Assembly: GCA_964457755.1 (NCBI GenBank)
Contig: CAYWGC010000001.1
Span: forward strand, 62,001 to 126,000
Length of the DNA stretch: 64,000 nt
Reading direction: 5' to 3'
Source of the DNA: Tharpella sp964457755
GTDB lineage: Bacteria > Desulfobacterota > Anaeroferrophillalia > Anaeroferrophillales > Tharpellaceae
Position numbers and translations under genes: made by a program. Of this stretch, positions 8,888-17,230 are shown piece after piece. Each line of letters opens with the position of its first letter. Within the stretch, counting starts at the first letter, position 1. Under the pieces are notes generated by a model. That model searched no databases. It saw nothing but the letters and a program-made list of their open reading frames with translations, and was not told where the DNA came from.

Positions 8888-8940
8888 CAAGATTCTCCCT
8901 TAAAATTCATATATTTCAACGTCTCGAAAAAGCGGTGTCA

Positions 8941-8969
8941 CTTATAGAAAAAAAGGCGCAAAAAGTCAA
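8941..8969 (-). promoter_or_regulatory. Sigma70-like promoter for dapB-gyrA-menG
   Basis: On the minus strand TTGACT (8964-8969) and TATAAG (8941-8946) have a 17-base spacer and point at dapB about 50 bases downstream. Each hexamer has one mismatch to consensus. Confidence 0.7.
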
Positions 8970-8986
8970 CCAATAGTTACAAAAAC

Positions 8987-9018
8987 CAGTCGTCAGGAAT
9001 CAGTCGTCAGTCGTCAGT
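8987..9018. repeat. Short CAGTCGT direct repeats
   Basis: Several near-tandem copies of CAGTCGT occupy this stretch of the gap between the glycosyltransferase and dapB. There is no evident function, and it is too short and irregular for a CRISPR array. Confidence 0.5.
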
Positions 9019-9050
9019 AAAATCTTACAATCTGCAATCTTCCGATTACC

Positions 9051-10355
9051 TCAGGGTCGCCTCCAACGATAGAGACGGGCCAGGTATTTTGACGGCACCC
9101 CGAGATAGTAGCCAACCATAATCAGCTGATTGATAAGAGTGGTAAACATAACTCCTAAATGCTGCCAGCGCCGGGCTGAGGTGACAACCTTTGCTGGCAG
9201 GATAAGCAGACGCCCCTCCTTTTTTATTTTCCGCAAAAAGTCGACATCTTCCAGGAGGGGCTCTGACCAGAAACCTCCGACCCGGTCAAACAATCTGCGG
9301 CTCACAAAAAGAGCCTGATCGCCATAGGGCAATCCTAAAATACGACTCCGCCAGGAGATCAGTCTTTCGAGAAAGCGAAAAAGCGGTCGCCGATCGGCAA
9401 CTACCAAAGAGAAAGCGCCAATCGCAACCCCGGGCCGCGCCAAACAGTGAGATACAAGCTCGAGATAAGCGGAGGGCAAAAGAGTATCGGCGTGCAAGAA
9501 AAGCAGAGACTCGCCCCGCGCTGCCCGCACCCCAATATTCATCTGCAAACCACGGCCCTCCACACTGGAAAGCACCCGGCAACCCGCATTTTCCGCCACC
9601 AGCAAAGAGTCATCTTCACTGCCGCCGTCAACCACCAGAACCTCAACCACGCCAGGAAACTGCTTCACCGCAAGCGCCTTAAGTGTACGAGGTAGAGTTT
9701 CAGCCTCATTCAGAACCGGAATAATAACACTGAGCCGGGGCTCGGCCACCTGCCGCCACAAGAGCAAATCTTCAGGCCGATCAATATCAGCCAATGGCGG
9801 CAACTGCACGGTTTGCCAGCCCAATAAAGCGGCCGCCGCCAAGGTTGCGGCCAGGACCTTTTCCGTCCCCCAAGGCATTTTTTCAAAAAGAGCTGGAGCA
9901 TCCCGATTCAGCCCAATCAGATAGTAACCACCATCATACGCCGGCCCAAGAACCAGACCCACTCTGGAGGAAAGTGCTTTAGCAGCCTCTTCCAGGTAAC
10001 CCACGGAGAGCGCTGGACAATCGCTGCCAATCACAATTACCGAGGTCGCACCCCGAACAAAAGCGTCGGCGATGGATCGTTGCAGGCGCTCGCCGAGATC
10101 GCCTTCACCCTGATCTCTAAACTTAAGATCAAACCCGAGCCACTGCCCGAAAGCCCGAAAATCAGCCCCGGTTGCCCAGATCTCAAGGCGCCGGCCGGAA
10201 GTTGAGGCAAATTGCCGAGCCGTAGCCACAACCTGTTCGCTCATCCGCTGCTGAACCGAAGCCGCCCCAGCCGCACCCAAAGCTGGAATCAAGCGGGTTT
10301 TGGTCTGTCCAGGATGGGGATAGCGGGTAAAAAGGAGTAGGGATACTGAAGGCAT
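9051..10355 (-). CDS. Fused TIGR04282/TIGR04283-type glycosyltransferase (arsenosugar-linked families)
   Basis: Two domains that are often separate genes are joined here. Residues 1-195 form a DUF2064/TIGR04282 domain with the nucleotide-binding start RYPHPGQTKTRL and the GSDCPAL and YDGGYYLIGL motifs. Residues about 205-434 form a GT-A family 2 transferase of the TIGR04283 type with VIIPVLNEA, VVDGGSEDDS, the DxD-like HADT and PYGDQALF. Both families are named after proposed roles in arsenosugar synthesis with radical SAM ArsS, but no ArsS is in this window, so the substrate remains unknown. The ATG at 10355, 10 bases after the MFS stop, is preferred to a TTG at 10364. It is probably co-transcribed with the MFS gene. 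Confidence 0.85.
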   Translation of the reverse strand: MPSVSLLLFTRYPHPGQTKTRLIPALGAAGAASVQQRMSEQVVATARQFASTSGRRLEIWATGADFRAFGQWLGFDLKFRDQGEGDLGERLQRSIADAFVRGATSVIVIGSDCPALSVGYLEEAAKALSSRVGLVLGPAYDGGYYLIGLNRDAPALFEKMPWGTEKVLAATLAAAALLGWQTVQLPPLADIDRPEDLLLWRQVAEPRLSVIIPVLNEAETLPRTLKALAVKQFPGVVEVLVVDGGSEDDSLLVAENAGCRVLSSVEGRGLQMNIGVRAARGESLLFLHADTLLPSAYLELVSHCLARPGVAIGAFSLVVADRRPLFRFLERLISWRSRILGLPYGDQALFVSRRLFDRVGGFWSEPLLEDVDFLRKIKKEGRLLILPAKVVTSARRWQHLGVMFTTLINQLIMVGYYLGVPSKYLARLYRWRRP

Positions 10356-10365
10356 AGAAATCAAA

Positions 10366-11655
10366 TCAAGATGTCTGTTTACAATAGGTCTCTTGCGTAA
10401 AAAAGATCAAAATGGCGCTGATAATTGCCCAGGCCAGCATCAGGGAAAAACCTGAGCGAAAGGCATCAAAACCATAGACTTTAGCCCCATCAAGAAGCTC
10501 ACCCTGCCAGCTCAGATCTAAAATCAAGCCGACAGCCGGCTGCATAATCATCGGCCCCGACATTACCCCCATATTGATAATCCCGGATGCAGTTCCGCCC
10601 AGATGGGCGGGAACTGACTCTTTGACAAAGGCAAAACTGATAATCATGCCGCCCGAAGCCACTCCGGCAAGCAGCAGAAGTCCGATCAGCAGAACCAGAG
10701 GCAGAGCCGGAATAAAAATAATTACAGACCAAGCTCCGACCAGGATGATATTGCCCGCGATATAGAGAGGTTTTCGCAAACCAATACGATCGGAAAGGCC
10801 CCCAACCAACGGCCCGCCCAGAGCCCAGGCAACCAGAATAGCTGAATTAAGGGCGGCCGCCTGAGCCGGAGTAAAGTGGTAATGGGTCACCAGAAAAGGG
10901 ACCCCCCAGAGCCCGGAGAAGGTCAGGATACAACCGACAACCCCGCCCGGAATAAAACACAGAAGCCAGGTATTACGATAACGAAAGATCTCTTTTATGC
11001 CTTGCCATATTGAACTTTTCGAGTCGCCGTCAACGTTTGTCTGGGCATAGCTTGAGTACCCTCTTTCGCTCGGGTCATCGCGCACAAAAAACCATATCGC
11101 CAGAGCCACTCCCAAGGTCAGCAAGGCTGAGACCAGCATAACCGGCCGCCACCCCACCGAACTTACGACCAGACGCAATGGCACCCCGGCAAAAACGGCA
11201 CCGATAATCCCGCAGAAAAGTGCCATCCCCGTGGCCAGAGCAAACTGGCGCGGCGCGAACCAGTGGCTGGCCAGTTTCAACATACCAACAAAAGCCACGG
11301 CCACCGAGCCGCCAATCAGAAGGCGACCAAAACCGGCCCAGAACATCGTCGGCGCCAAGCCAAACATCAGACCGCCAACTCCGGCGACCAGAGCGCCCAC
11401 CGCCAACAGACGCCGCGGGCCTAAGCGATCGGCAAGGATTCCGGTCGGCGCCTGCATCGCCACATAGCTGTAAAAATAGAACGCCGAAAGGTTCCCGAGT
11501 CCGGCCGCACCGATGGCAAAATCGTGCATCAGCTCAGTCGTCATCACAGCCGGTGCAACCCGATGATAAAAACCGATCAGATAGAGAATCGCTCCCAACC
11601 CCCACATAAACCAGGAGAGACGAGGCGGTGGATAATTGATTTTCAGTTCTGTCAT
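10366..11655 (-). CDS. Major facilitator superfamily transporter
   Basis: This is an inner-membrane secondary transporter of 429 residues with about twelve hydrophobic helices. It has the MFS loop 2-3 motif GILADRLGPRR (about 73-83) and its second-half repeat GGLSDRIGLRKPL (about 278-290). A soluble central loop lies around residues 195-220. The stop is 10 bases before the glycosyltransferase start, which suggests a shared transcript and possibly a shared substrate. The substrate cannot be deduced. A long intergenic repeat lies upstream. Confidence 0.88.
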   Translation of the reverse strand: MTELKINYPPPRLSWFMWGLGAILYLIGFYHRVAPAVMTTELMHDFAIGAAGLGNLSAFYFYSYVAMQAPTGILADRLGPRRLLAVGALVAGVGGLMFGLAPTMFWAGFGRLLIGGSVAVAFVGMLKLASHWFAPRQFALATGMALFCGIIGAVFAGVPLRLVVSSVGWRPVMLVSALLTLGVALAIWFFVRDDPSERGYSSYAQTNVDGDSKSSIWQGIKEIFRYRNTWLLCFIPGGVVGCILTFSGLWGVPFLVTHYHFTPAQAAALNSAILVAWALGGPLVGGLSDRIGLRKPLYIAGNIILVGAWSVIIFIPALPLVLLIGLLLLAGVASGGMIISFAFVKESVPAHLGGTASGIINMGVMSGPMIMQPAVGLILDLSWQGELLDGAKVYGFDAFRSGFSLMLAWAIISAILIFFTQETYCKQTS

Positions 11656-11723
11656 TGACTTAAAAATACTCCACGAAAAGATAACCCGAACAATAAGTTA
11701 CTCAACTTTCAGGATTGCTAAAA

Positions 11724-11938
11724 GACTAAATTTACAAGTTTAATTAAACCACTTCAGGATATGACTTTATTTTGCCTTTCTCTGCGTCTTTGCGTCTCTG
11801 CGGGAAAATTCTTTTTATCTCCCGCAAAGACGCAGAGACGCAGAGACGCAGAGACGCAGAGAAAAACCGCGATGTTAACAAACATCAAAATTTTTAAGTT
11901 TACATTTGATTAAGTTGGGTCAAATCAGAAAATTGAGA
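11724..11938. repeat. Dispersed GACGCAGA hairpin element, copy 1
   Basis: This is a 215-base element that occupies more than half of the 396-base gap at 11656-12051. Its left arm (11780-11805) and right arm (11820 to about 11863) are near-perfect inverted repeats. The right arm ends in four 8-base GACGCAGA units. It aligns along its whole length with copy 2 at 16755-16952, including AT-rich flanks that begin GACTAAATTTACAAGTTTAATTA and end CAGAAAATTGAGA. No reading frame is evident. A related degenerate stretch lies near 1060-1095. Confidence 0.8.
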
Positions 11939-11966
11939 AAGCTGATAGATAGTTCACACTCAAAGC

Positions 11967-11993
11967 TTGACGTAGTCGAACAATCTCTATAAG
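11967..11993 (+). promoter_or_regulatory. Possible promoter for the 12052 gene
   Basis: TTGACG (11967-11972) and TATAAG (11988-11993) face the transglutaminase gene 58 bases downstream. The spacer is 15 bases, slightly short, so this is tentative. Confidence 0.45.
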
Positions 11994-12051
11994 CTCTGGC
12001 AAATTAACACATCAACGCCGCGATTACCAGCCGAGTTATGAGAACAAAAAC

Positions 12052-12702
12052 ATGGATCATTCTAAATATCTACAAGAAACACCCTTTATTGACATCAGCA
12101 GCCAAACCCTGCGCGAGCAAACCCAAAAACTGGTGACGGAGATAATCGACCCCCGAGAACAGATCAAAGCTATCTTCTTCTTCGTCCGGGATGAAATCAA
12201 GTACAATCCCTACACCTCTTTTTTCCACCCCGAAGATTATACCGCCAGCAAAGTCCTGAAAAGAGGCGAAGGTTTCTGCATTCCGAAAGCTTCTCTCTTT
12301 ACCGCCATGATGCGGATCCTCAAAATCCCCGCCAAACTCTACTTTGCCGACATCAAAAACTACAAAGCCCCGAAGAAACTAACTGATATCATGGGTAATC
12401 TTTTTATTTTTCACTGCTATTGCGGCGTTTGGATCGACGATCGCTGGATTAAACTGGCCCCCACCTTCAACCGCGATATGTTTACAAAAATCGGGGTTGA
12501 AGCCAATGACTTTGATGGTTTTCATGATGCCATCCTGCCGGCAACCAACCTTAACGGAGAAGTTTTCGTTGAATACGTCAAGGATCGGGGTGAAAATCAT
12601 GACATTCCCTATAAAGAGATAATCGCTGCCTTCAGCCATAGCTACGACAAAGAAGTAATCAAAAAATTGGGTCTAAGCACCTTTCAGGATTGCCGCCCAT
12701 AG
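12052..12702 (+). CDS. Transglutaminase-like (papain-fold) domain protein
   Basis: This is a cytoplasmic protein of 216 residues without a signal peptide. It has a transglutaminase core: a helix with FFFVRDEIKYNPY, the nucleophile cysteine in GEGFCIPKA (C76), and the histidine in IFHCYCGVWID (H121). The third position, usually Asp in a W-x-x-LDPT segment, reads KLAPTFNRD here, so the triad Asp is displaced or absent. Activity (protease, amidase or none) is therefore uncertain. The stop overlaps the start of the next gene by 13 bases, suggesting coupling. The substrate is unknown. Confidence 0.8.
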   Translation: MDHSKYLQETPFIDISSQTLREQTQKLVTEIIDPREQIKAIFFFVRDEIKYNPYTSFFHPEDYTASKVLKRGEGFCIPKASLFTAMMRILKIPAKLYFADIKNYKAPKKLTDIMGNLFIFHCYCGVWIDDRWIKLAPTFNRDMFTKIGVEANDFDGFHDAILPATNLNGEVFVEYVKDRGENHDIPYKEIIAAFSHSYDKEVIKKLGLSTFQDCRP

Positions 12703-13220
12703 AGGCATCCACCACCCGACTTCTTATATTAGGTTCCATGCCGGGGCAAGAGTCTTTGCGCCGGCAGCAATACTACGCCCATCCTCGTAATGCTTTCTGG
12801 TTCATCATGAACTCCCTCATCGACCTGAAAGAGGGTACGAGCTACATAGAGCGCCTGGATTTTCTGAAAAAAAACCAGATTTCACTCTGGGATGTTATCA
12901 GAAACTGCATCCGGCCCAGCAGCCTTGACAGTGATATTGTCAATTTAAGCGAAGTGCCAAACAAGCTTGATGAGTTTTGCCGGCGTCACCCCGAACTTGA
13001 GGCCATCGCTTTTAACGGGCGCAAAGCCCGGAACTCATTTACCCGCCACTTCCTGCGACCCAATAAAACCCGCTGGCAAAACCTTAAATTAATCGACCTT
13101 CCCTCAACCAGCCCGGCCCACGCCGCCCTACGGCCGCCAGCAAAACTTAAACTCTGGCAAAAGAGCCTGATTCCCTTTCTGACTCCCTCACCTAAAACCA
13201 AACACCTCAGCAATTTGTAA
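12690..13220 (+). CDS. DNA-deoxyinosine glycosylase-like protein (UDG superfamily)
   Basis: This is a base-excision repair enzyme of the family 6 type (hypoxanthine/deoxyinosine DNA glycosylase), which removes deaminated adenine. It shows the PPI segment before LLILGSMPGQESL, YYAHPRNAFW with the conserved Asn, and a C-terminal SPAHA-type motif near residue 145. At 176 residues it is the usual length. No ATG exists near the N-terminus; a TTG at 12690 gives LPPIEAS, matching the family. The AGGA directly before it is too close to be an ideal ribosome site, so translation probably depends on coupling with the upstream gene. Confidence 0.85.
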   Translation: MPPIEASTTRLLILGSMPGQESLRRQQYYAHPRNAFWFIMNSLIDLKEGTSYIERLDFLKKNQISLWDVIRNCIRPSSLDSDIVNLSEVPNKLDEFCRRHPELEAIAFNGRKARNSFTRHFLRPNKTRWQNLKLIDLPSTSPAHAALRPPAKLKLWQKSLIPFLTPSPKTKHLSNL

Positions 13221-13250
13221 TTTTATCTGGTTTCCGCTATATTGCTTTTC

Positions 13251-14711
13251 ATGAAAGAACGAGAGATAGTCAGGCACAACCCTGCGACAAGATCCTGCCC
13301 GCATTTAAGGCTCACAGCCATCCTGTTCCTGATTCTGCCTCTATGGCTTTCGGGCTGCGACTTTCCCAATCTGAACGCCCTGCTCAAACCGCTGACCCTT
13401 AAATCGGGCACCCTGAGCGTTATAACCCGCAACATCCCCACGGCTTACTATCATGGCCCGGAAGGAGAGATGGGTTTTGAGTTTGAAATGGCTCAAGCTT
13501 TTGCCCAAGATCTCGGCCTTAAACTTGAAATCAAGGTGGTCGATTCGATCAGCGACATCCTCTCAGCTATGGCAGAAAGCCGGGCCGATATCGCCGCTGG
13601 CGGCCTAACCAGAACCCCGGAGAGAGAAAGACTTTTCATCTTCGGCCCTGACTATCTCACAGTTCAACAAAAACTGGTCTACCGTAAAAATAGCCCCCGG
13701 CCACGTGACCTAGAGGATTTGAAAAATTTTGACCTAGTCGTCCTCGCCCGTAGCAGCTACGAAGAGCGTCTGCACGAATTGCGAAACCAATTTCCAGAAC
13801 TTAAATGGCGGGCAACCGATACTTTCAGCACTGACCAGCTCCTCGAACAAGTCTGGCTTAAAAAACTGTCCTGCACTATCGCTGACTCTAATATTCTCGC
13901 GGTCAACCGCCGCTACTACCCGGAATTAAAGGTCGCCTTTTCGATCAGCGAAGAACAACCACTGGCTTGGCTCCTCAACTCAAAACACAAAAAACTGCAG
14001 CAAAAACTGCAAAATTGGTTTAAAAAATTTCAAAAAAGTGGACGTTTTGAGGCTCTCAAAGAGCGTTACTACGGACATGCCGAGATCTTTGATTATGTCG
14101 ACATCAAAATCTTTTTGCGCCGCATCAAAACCCTGTTACCCACATATCGGCCTCTCTTTGAAAAATATGGCAAGAAGTTCGATATCCCTTGGACGCTGCT
14201 TGCGGCCAAAGCCTACCAGGAGTCCCATTGGAACCCCTTGGCAACCAGCCCCACCGGAGTTCGCGGTATCATGATGCTGACTCAAACTACAGCCGACCAC
14301 TTGGGAGTTAAAGACCGCCTCGCAGTTAACGAAAGCATCGAAGGCGGGGCCCGCTATTTTCGCCAGCTACTGGACCGGGTTCCCGACTCCTACCCGGAAA
14401 AAGACCGGCAAAATGTCGCCATGGCCGCCTATAATGTCGGCATGGGGCATATCTATGATGCCCGCCATCTGGCTCGAACCTTGAACAAAAACGCAAACCA
14501 CTGGACCACCATTAAAGAGGTTTTACCGCTCTTAAGTCAAAGGAAGTACTATAAAAAGTTAAGGCGCGGCTACGCCCGGGGACAGGAACCCGTAAACTAT
14601 GTCGAGAGGATCAATAATTACCGGGATATTCTAGAAAAAAAAATGGGACTTTTGGAGAGCGATCATTTTTCCTATGACCCTTTGCTTATCAGCCATACAG
14701 GGGAGTTGTAA
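13251..14711 (+). CDS. mltF: Membrane-bound lytic murein transglycosylase F
   Basis: This lipoprotein cleaves peptidoglycan glycan strands. It has a hydrophobic leader and a lipobox ending LWLSGC near residue 36. A periplasmic solute-binding-protein-type domain (about 50-270; GFEFEMAQAF, AAGGLTRTPER) is followed by an SLT catalytic domain with the glutamate in AKAYQESHWNP, then TGVRGIMMLT and AAYNVGMGH. This two-domain layout is diagnostic for MltF. A TTG at 13242 is an alternative start. It ends 10 bases before the convergent chain-length-factor-like gene with no clear terminator between them. Confidence 0.93.
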   Translation: MKEREIVRHNPATRSCPHLRLTAILFLILPLWLSGCDFPNLNALLKPLTLKSGTLSVITRNIPTAYYHGPEGEMGFEFEMAQAFAQDLGLKLEIKVVDSISDILSAMAESRADIAAGGLTRTPERERLFIFGPDYLTVQQKLVYRKNSPRPRDLEDLKNFDLVVLARSSYEERLHELRNQFPELKWRATDTFSTDQLLEQVWLKKLSCTIADSNILAVNRRYYPELKVAFSISEEQPLAWLLNSKHKKLQQKLQNWFKKFQKSGRFEALKERYYGHAEIFDYVDIKIFLRRIKTLLPTYRPLFEKYGKKFDIPWTLLAAKAYQESHWNPLATSPTGVRGIMMLTQTTADHLGVKDRLAVNESIEGGARYFRQLLDRVPDSYPEKDRQNVAMAAYNVGMGHIYDARHLARTLNKNANHWTTIKEVLPLLSQRKYYKKLRRGYARGQEPVNYVERINNYRDILEKKMGLLESDHFSYDPLLISHTGEL

Positions 14712-14721
14712 ATGAATCAAC

Positions 14722-15585
14722 TTATGAGCCATTATCGACACTCATCATCATATAACGATCCTGGCTGACATCGAGATGGATCAGGCGACCACGCTCATGC
14801 GTAAGAAAGCGATTCAAAATATATAGCGGTAAAGTTTCATAGTAGGCGCAGAAGGACTCATAAAGGTAGCGTTTACAGACATTATTAACGGCCATAATTT
14901 CTGCCACTTGAACAGCAGAAAAACGACTTGAAAAGGCCAGCCGGGTTCCGGCCTCAGCCGACAACAACAATTGCTTTAGTTGTGCTTCATTCAGGGCTTT
15001 GGGCTCTATCGCAAAGGTTCCGAGAGCGCCTTCGGCTGCGGCCTTTAACAACTGCCAGTTACTTCCCTCACCTAGTCTTGTCACTTCATCAACCCCCAAA
15101 AGTTTTTTAGCAAGTTCTGGTTTTGCAATCCACTCATCAACACCGCCAACAAGTATCGCTCTCTCTTTGCCTGAAGTGATATCAATTAAGGCTAAAAGCA
15201 ACGCCATCTGAACTGGGAAATGGTGGTGTTGCAAAAACAGGTTTTTACCATTGAGCCCAAGATGACTGGCCACGTAAAAACCGGCCGTATTGCTTGAGAG
15301 ATTGACAAAATCGACCGGTTTCGACATCATTTTATCAAAATAACGCTGGCGCCTGACCCGGTCGAAAACCATTATATCACCCTGGCCCGAAGTCATATAG
15401 ATCGCAGTCTCGGAAGAGATCTCGGACTCGGCTACAGCTTTATGGGCGCCAATGATTGCGAGCTCGACAAAATGGTCAAGGCGACGATAAACTTTACCAC
15501 TTAAAATTTTAAGTTCGCTCTTAAGATCAGGTAATTGCTGGTCAGGAATAGTATTATGGAGACCGACTGCGTGGATATAGATCAT
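14722..15585 (-). CDS. Ketosynthase-like chain-length-factor protein without catalytic cysteine
   Basis: This thiolase-fold protein of 287 residues resembles a truncated beta-ketoacyl synthase. Where the KS cysteine is expected it has QHHHFPVQMALLLA (H120-F123), so it cannot form the acyl-enzyme. This is the pattern of chain-length factors that pair with an active KS in type II systems. Its start overlaps the preceding KS stop by 4 bases (ATGA), which favours stoichiometric translation with that partner. It is the last gene of the resorcinol-like cluster. The exact role is inferred from position and the missing residue. Confidence 0.7.
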   Translation of the reverse strand: MIYIHAVGLHNTIPDQQLPDLKSELKILSGKVYRRLDHFVELAIIGAHKAVAESEISSETAIYMTSGQGDIMVFDRVRRQRYFDKMMSKPVDFVNLSSNTAGFYVASHLGLNGKNLFLQHHHFPVQMALLLALIDITSGKERAILVGGVDEWIAKPELAKKLLGVDEVTRLGEGSNWQLLKAAAEGALGTFAIEPKALNEAQLKQLLLSAEAGTRLAFSSRFSAVQVAEIMAVNNVCKRYLYESFCAYYETLPLYILNRFLTHERGRLIHLDVSQDRYMMMSVDNGS

Positions 15586-16724
15586 GACGCCATTTTCTCG
15601 ATCACAAATGAAGTATTATTGCCACCGAAACCGAAATAGTTAAGCATGAAATGGCCTGAAGTCAGAAACAGAGATTGAGTAACCGGCGAACTGGAAAATT
15701 CACAATCAAGAGTTTCGCAGTTGATTGATGCCGGGATAAAACCGGCATCAACACTCTCCATCAGCAGCAAAAGCTCGGCCACCCCGCAACCACCAAGCGT
15801 GTGGCCGATGTAAGGTTTCAAAGAAAGATATGGTGGCAACGCGGCAAAAACCTGCTCCATACCGCGCATCTCAGCTTGATCGTTGAGATCGCTGGCGGTT
15901 CCGTGAGTTTTGATCGCAGTAATCGTTTCCGGCCCAATCACGGCATCAGCCAGAGCTGCCTGGATCACCTGAGCAATCCCGGCACCACTGGGATGGGCTC
16001 CGATCACGCTGAAGGTTTCGCAACTACTCCTACCACCAAGATAGCACCATGCCGACGGCATAATATCATCCCGGCTGAGCAAAACGGCACTGACGGCCTC
16101 ACCTAAGACAATACCGTTGCGATTTTGCGCGAAGGGGCGAATGGCTTCAGGGGAGAGCAGCTGCATCATCGCAAACCCTTCAAGAGTCGTCGGCGAATAG
16201 AGCTCTAGTCCCAGAACCAGGGCAAAATCGATAATTTCACCTTCCAGCATTGAAACTGCGGCCAGCAAAGCGTTGGCGCTGGAGGTACAGGCCGTATTAA
16301 AGGTTAACGAAGGGCCGCTAAAAGCAAAGCGTTGACTCAAACTCTCAAGATAGTTACCACCCCCGACCCGTTTACGATCACACCTTAAGACAAAATCTTC
16401 AGCAACGCTCTCTTCAATTGGCCACGCCAAAGAGTAATCAATCGAGGAAGAACCGAGAAAAACTCCAACATTGTCAAGATCAGAAGCTTGCAATTTGAGC
16501 TTTCGCAACAAGCTGTTGACCACCCGGTCAAGATAATTATCGACAATCGCAGGGTCACTGAGGCGAGAGGTCTCATCAATACGGTAATAAGGATAAGTCA
16601 CCTCAACCTGGCCGACATCAACCGTAACCGTCCCGATATTCGGTTTACCTCGGCGCAGGGCGGCAAGCCTTTCAGGGCCATCCCCCAGAGCGCAGAGCAA
16701 TTCACCACCGACAATTGTAATCAT
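15582..16724 (-). CDS. Beta-ketoacyl-ACP synthase (KS alpha, FabF/type II PKS-like)
   Basis: This condensing enzyme would extend an ACP-bound acyl chain. It has the full triad: cysteine in NTACTSSANAL (C146), histidine in KTHGTAS (H274) and histidine in KPYIGHTLGGCG (H308). The C-terminal GFGGNN is also KS-typical. At 380 residues it is slightly shorter than FabF (about 410). It forms an overlapping pair with the cysteine-less homologue downstream and is separated from the ACP gene by a hairpin element. The context argues for secondary metabolism or a special lipid rather than housekeeping FabF. Confidence 0.85.
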   Translation of the reverse strand: MITIVGGELLCALGDGPERLAALRRGKPNIGTVTVDVGQVEVTYPYYRIDETSRLSDPAIVDNYLDRVVNSLLRKLKLQASDLDNVGVFLGSSSIDYSLAWPIEESVAEDFVLRCDRKRVGGGNYLESLSQRFAFSGPSLTFNTACTSSANALLAAVSMLEGEIIDFALVLGLELYSPTTLEGFAMMQLLSPEAIRPFAQNRNGIVLGEAVSAVLLSRDDIMPSAWCYLGGRSSCETFSVIGAHPSGAGIAQVIQAALADAVIGPETITAIKTHGTASDLNDQAEMRGMEQVFAALPPYLSLKPYIGHTLGGCGVAELLLLMESVDAGFIPASINCETLDCEFSSSPVTQSLFLTSGHFMLNYFGFGGNNTSFVIEKMAS

Positions 16725-16754
16725 TCAGCCTCAACTTCATGGATTTCTATAAAT

Positions 16755-16952
16755 GACTAAATTTACAAGTTTAATTACATCACTTCAGGATATAACTTTA
16801 TTTTGCCTTTCTCTGCGTCTTTGCGTCTCTGCGGGAAAATGCTTTTTATCTCCCGCAAAGACGCAGAGGCGCAGAGAAAAACCGCAATGAAAACAAAGAT
16901 CAATTTTTTTAGGATTACATATCAGAGATTAAGGTTAATTCAGAAAATTGAG
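16755..16952. repeat. Dispersed GACGCAGA hairpin element, copy 2
   Basis: This 198-base element matches copy 1 (11724-11938) from end to end. It has inverted arms at 16811-16836 and 16851-16876 but two instead of four 8-base units in the right arm. It fills the gap between the ACP and KS genes of the cluster. There is no coding potential. Confidence 0.8.
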
Positions 16953-16960
16953 ATTCAACC

Positions 16961-17230
16961 CTACTCCGGCTGGATGAAATCGGCCAGTTCATTGATCGTC
17001 GTTACATGGCGGCGAAAAGCCTTACTATCCGGTAAACGAATCCCAAACTGGCTCTGCAGTCCCATAAGAATCTGCAAAGCATCGAGTGAGTCGAGCTCAA
17101 GACCACTCGCATCAGAGAAGATCTGGACATCATCAGCCACATCTTCAGGCCTAACCTCATCTTTCTCACACTCTTCAATAATCATCTCTTTCAAGCGCAG
17201 TTTCAGCGCCGCATCTTGAGACCCCTTCAT
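16961..17230 (-). CDS. Acyl carrier protein
   Basis: This is an 89-residue acidic helical carrier with the phosphopantetheine attachment serine in GLELDSLDALQI (S48). It would hold the growing acyl or ketoacyl chain for the neighbouring KS/CLF pair and the DarB-like enzyme. Its start overlaps the permease stop by 4 bases. It has an unusual N-terminal extension (MKGSQDAALK) before helix I and is clearly distinct from a housekeeping AcpP. Confidence 0.88.
   Translation of the reverse strand: MKGSQDAALKLRLKEMIIEECEKDEVRPEDVADDVQIFSDASGLELDSLDALQILMGLQSQFGIRLPDSKAFRRHVTTINELADFIQPE

Noticed and set aside
8987..9018. CRISPR-like repeats
   Set aside because: The repeats are 7 bases, almost contiguous, without spacers and without cas genes nearby.
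11820..11863. CRISPR or tandem-repeat coding region
   Set aside because: The 8-base units are in one arm of a hairpin that is present twice in intergenic DNA, and no reading frame runs through both copies.
15582..16724. Housekeeping FabF
   Set aside because: The overlapping cysteine-less partner, special ACP and export genes point to a dedicated pathway, and no other fab genes are adjacent.
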